From: Chloroflexota bacterium
Lineage (GTDB): Bacteria > Chloroflexota > UBA11872
Direction: 5' to 3'
DNA length: 35,124 nt
Assembly (NCBI GenBank): GCA_026707585.1
Contig: JAPOWQ010000054.1
Span: 1 to 35,124, forward strand
Within the stretch, counting starts at the first letter, position 1. Each line of letters begins with the position of its first letter. This document shows, piece after piece, positions 34,951 to 35,124 of the stretch. The position numbers were made by a program, and so were the translations under genes. The notes below the pieces were generated by a model, which was not told the DNA's origin, did not search any database, and saw only the letters and a list, made by a program, of their open reading frames with translations.

Positions 34951-35124
34951 AATTTCTGACCGTTATGGTTCAGTGGCAAGACAACCGGGTGCAGACTCAT
35001 GCAGTAGACCCGAGTTTGAATCTCAGTAACGACTGGTCCCCCGCAGGTGCGGCGATAGACCTGCAGCGAGGCGTGTACGCCGCCGTGATCGAGCTCGGCA
35101 GCCCGGTTATGAATGCAGTCCCCG
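34941..35124 (+). CDS. Start of a possible gene running off the right edge
   Basis: ATG at 34941 overlaps the last codons of the FtsK-like gene, and the frame stays open for 61 codons to the window edge (MGLEFLTVMVQWQDNR and onward, including GVYAAVIELGSPVMNAVP). No motif recognised. It may be a coupled small gene of the same element, but the evidence is only the open frame and its position. Confidence 0.35.
   Translation, partial: MGLEFLTVMVQWQDNRVQTHAVDPSLNLSNDWSPAGAAIDLQRGVYAAVIELGSPVMNAVP

Noticed and set aside
34959-35034. tRNA-like stretch with a D-arm-like GGTTCAGTGGCAAGACAACC and a T-loop-like TTTGAAT
   Set aside because: No anticodon arm of correct geometry can be formed, two acceptor pairs fail, and the conserved C56 is missing. 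I judge it a chance resemblance.
1-35124. CRISPR arrays, rRNA genes, integrase or relaxase genes
   Set aside because: Looked for and not found: no regularly spaced direct repeats, no rRNA-like sequence, and no tyrosine or serine recombinase or relaxase motifs in the frames read.

Overview
The window looks like a chromosomal stretch of a GC-rich bacterium, most likely a Chloroflexota member (inference). The main clues are a TAT/lipobox solute-binding protein with a repetitive EKIVTQEVEK-type stalk, Thr/Pro-rich surface-protein linkers, and a Tad pilus operon that shows no secretin gene.

Left part (1-14952). A MmeI-like single-chain restriction-modification enzyme runs off the left edge on the minus strand. 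Next comes one long minus-strand operon, transcribed from about 14952 down to 3220, in which most junctions overlap or lie within a few bases. It opens with a transfer-like module: a coiled-coil protein, an unknown protein, a VirD4/HerA-like ATPase and a replication-relaxation winged-helix protein. It continues into a Tad pilus set: Flp-like pilin, two TadE/TadG-like pseudopilins, a membrane-anchored Ig-like protein, a large secreted WxxGxW-repeat protein, CpaB, TadA, TadB, TadC and the prepilin peptidase. I see no relaxase, secretin or integrase.

Middle (14953-20900). About 2.3 kb has no convincing gene but holds a 105-nt inverted repeat that folds almost perfectly as plus-strand RNA. A few small membrane or coiled-coil ORFs follow, then an orphan glycine-betaine-type binding protein without permease or ATPase, then an operon of small HTH regulators on the minus strand.

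Right part (20900-35124). This is a defence-rich but decaying accessory region. It holds a Type ISP/IIG-like restriction-modification enzyme that appears to lack its usual N-terminus, and a HEPN-like gene split by an intact-looking IS1595-family element. The element has 24-bp perfect terminal inverted repeats and an 8-bp target duplication, and carries two passenger genes, one a DNA methyltransferase-HNH fusion. Further right are a decayed OppF/DppF ATPase, a two-gene AlbA_2/ParA operon (candidate defence or partition system), a tRNA-His gene lacking part of its D-arm, and an FtsK-like translocase with two frameshifts and ATA where a start codon is expected.

The main candidates for something undescribed are the IS1595 element with methyltransferase-HNH cargo, the AlbA_2-ParA operon, the Tad operon fused to a conjugation-like ATPase module, and the wobble-conserved RNA hairpin. 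Several genes right of 24 kb carry frameshifts or nonsense codons. Read-level checking is needed to tell true decay from assembly indels.
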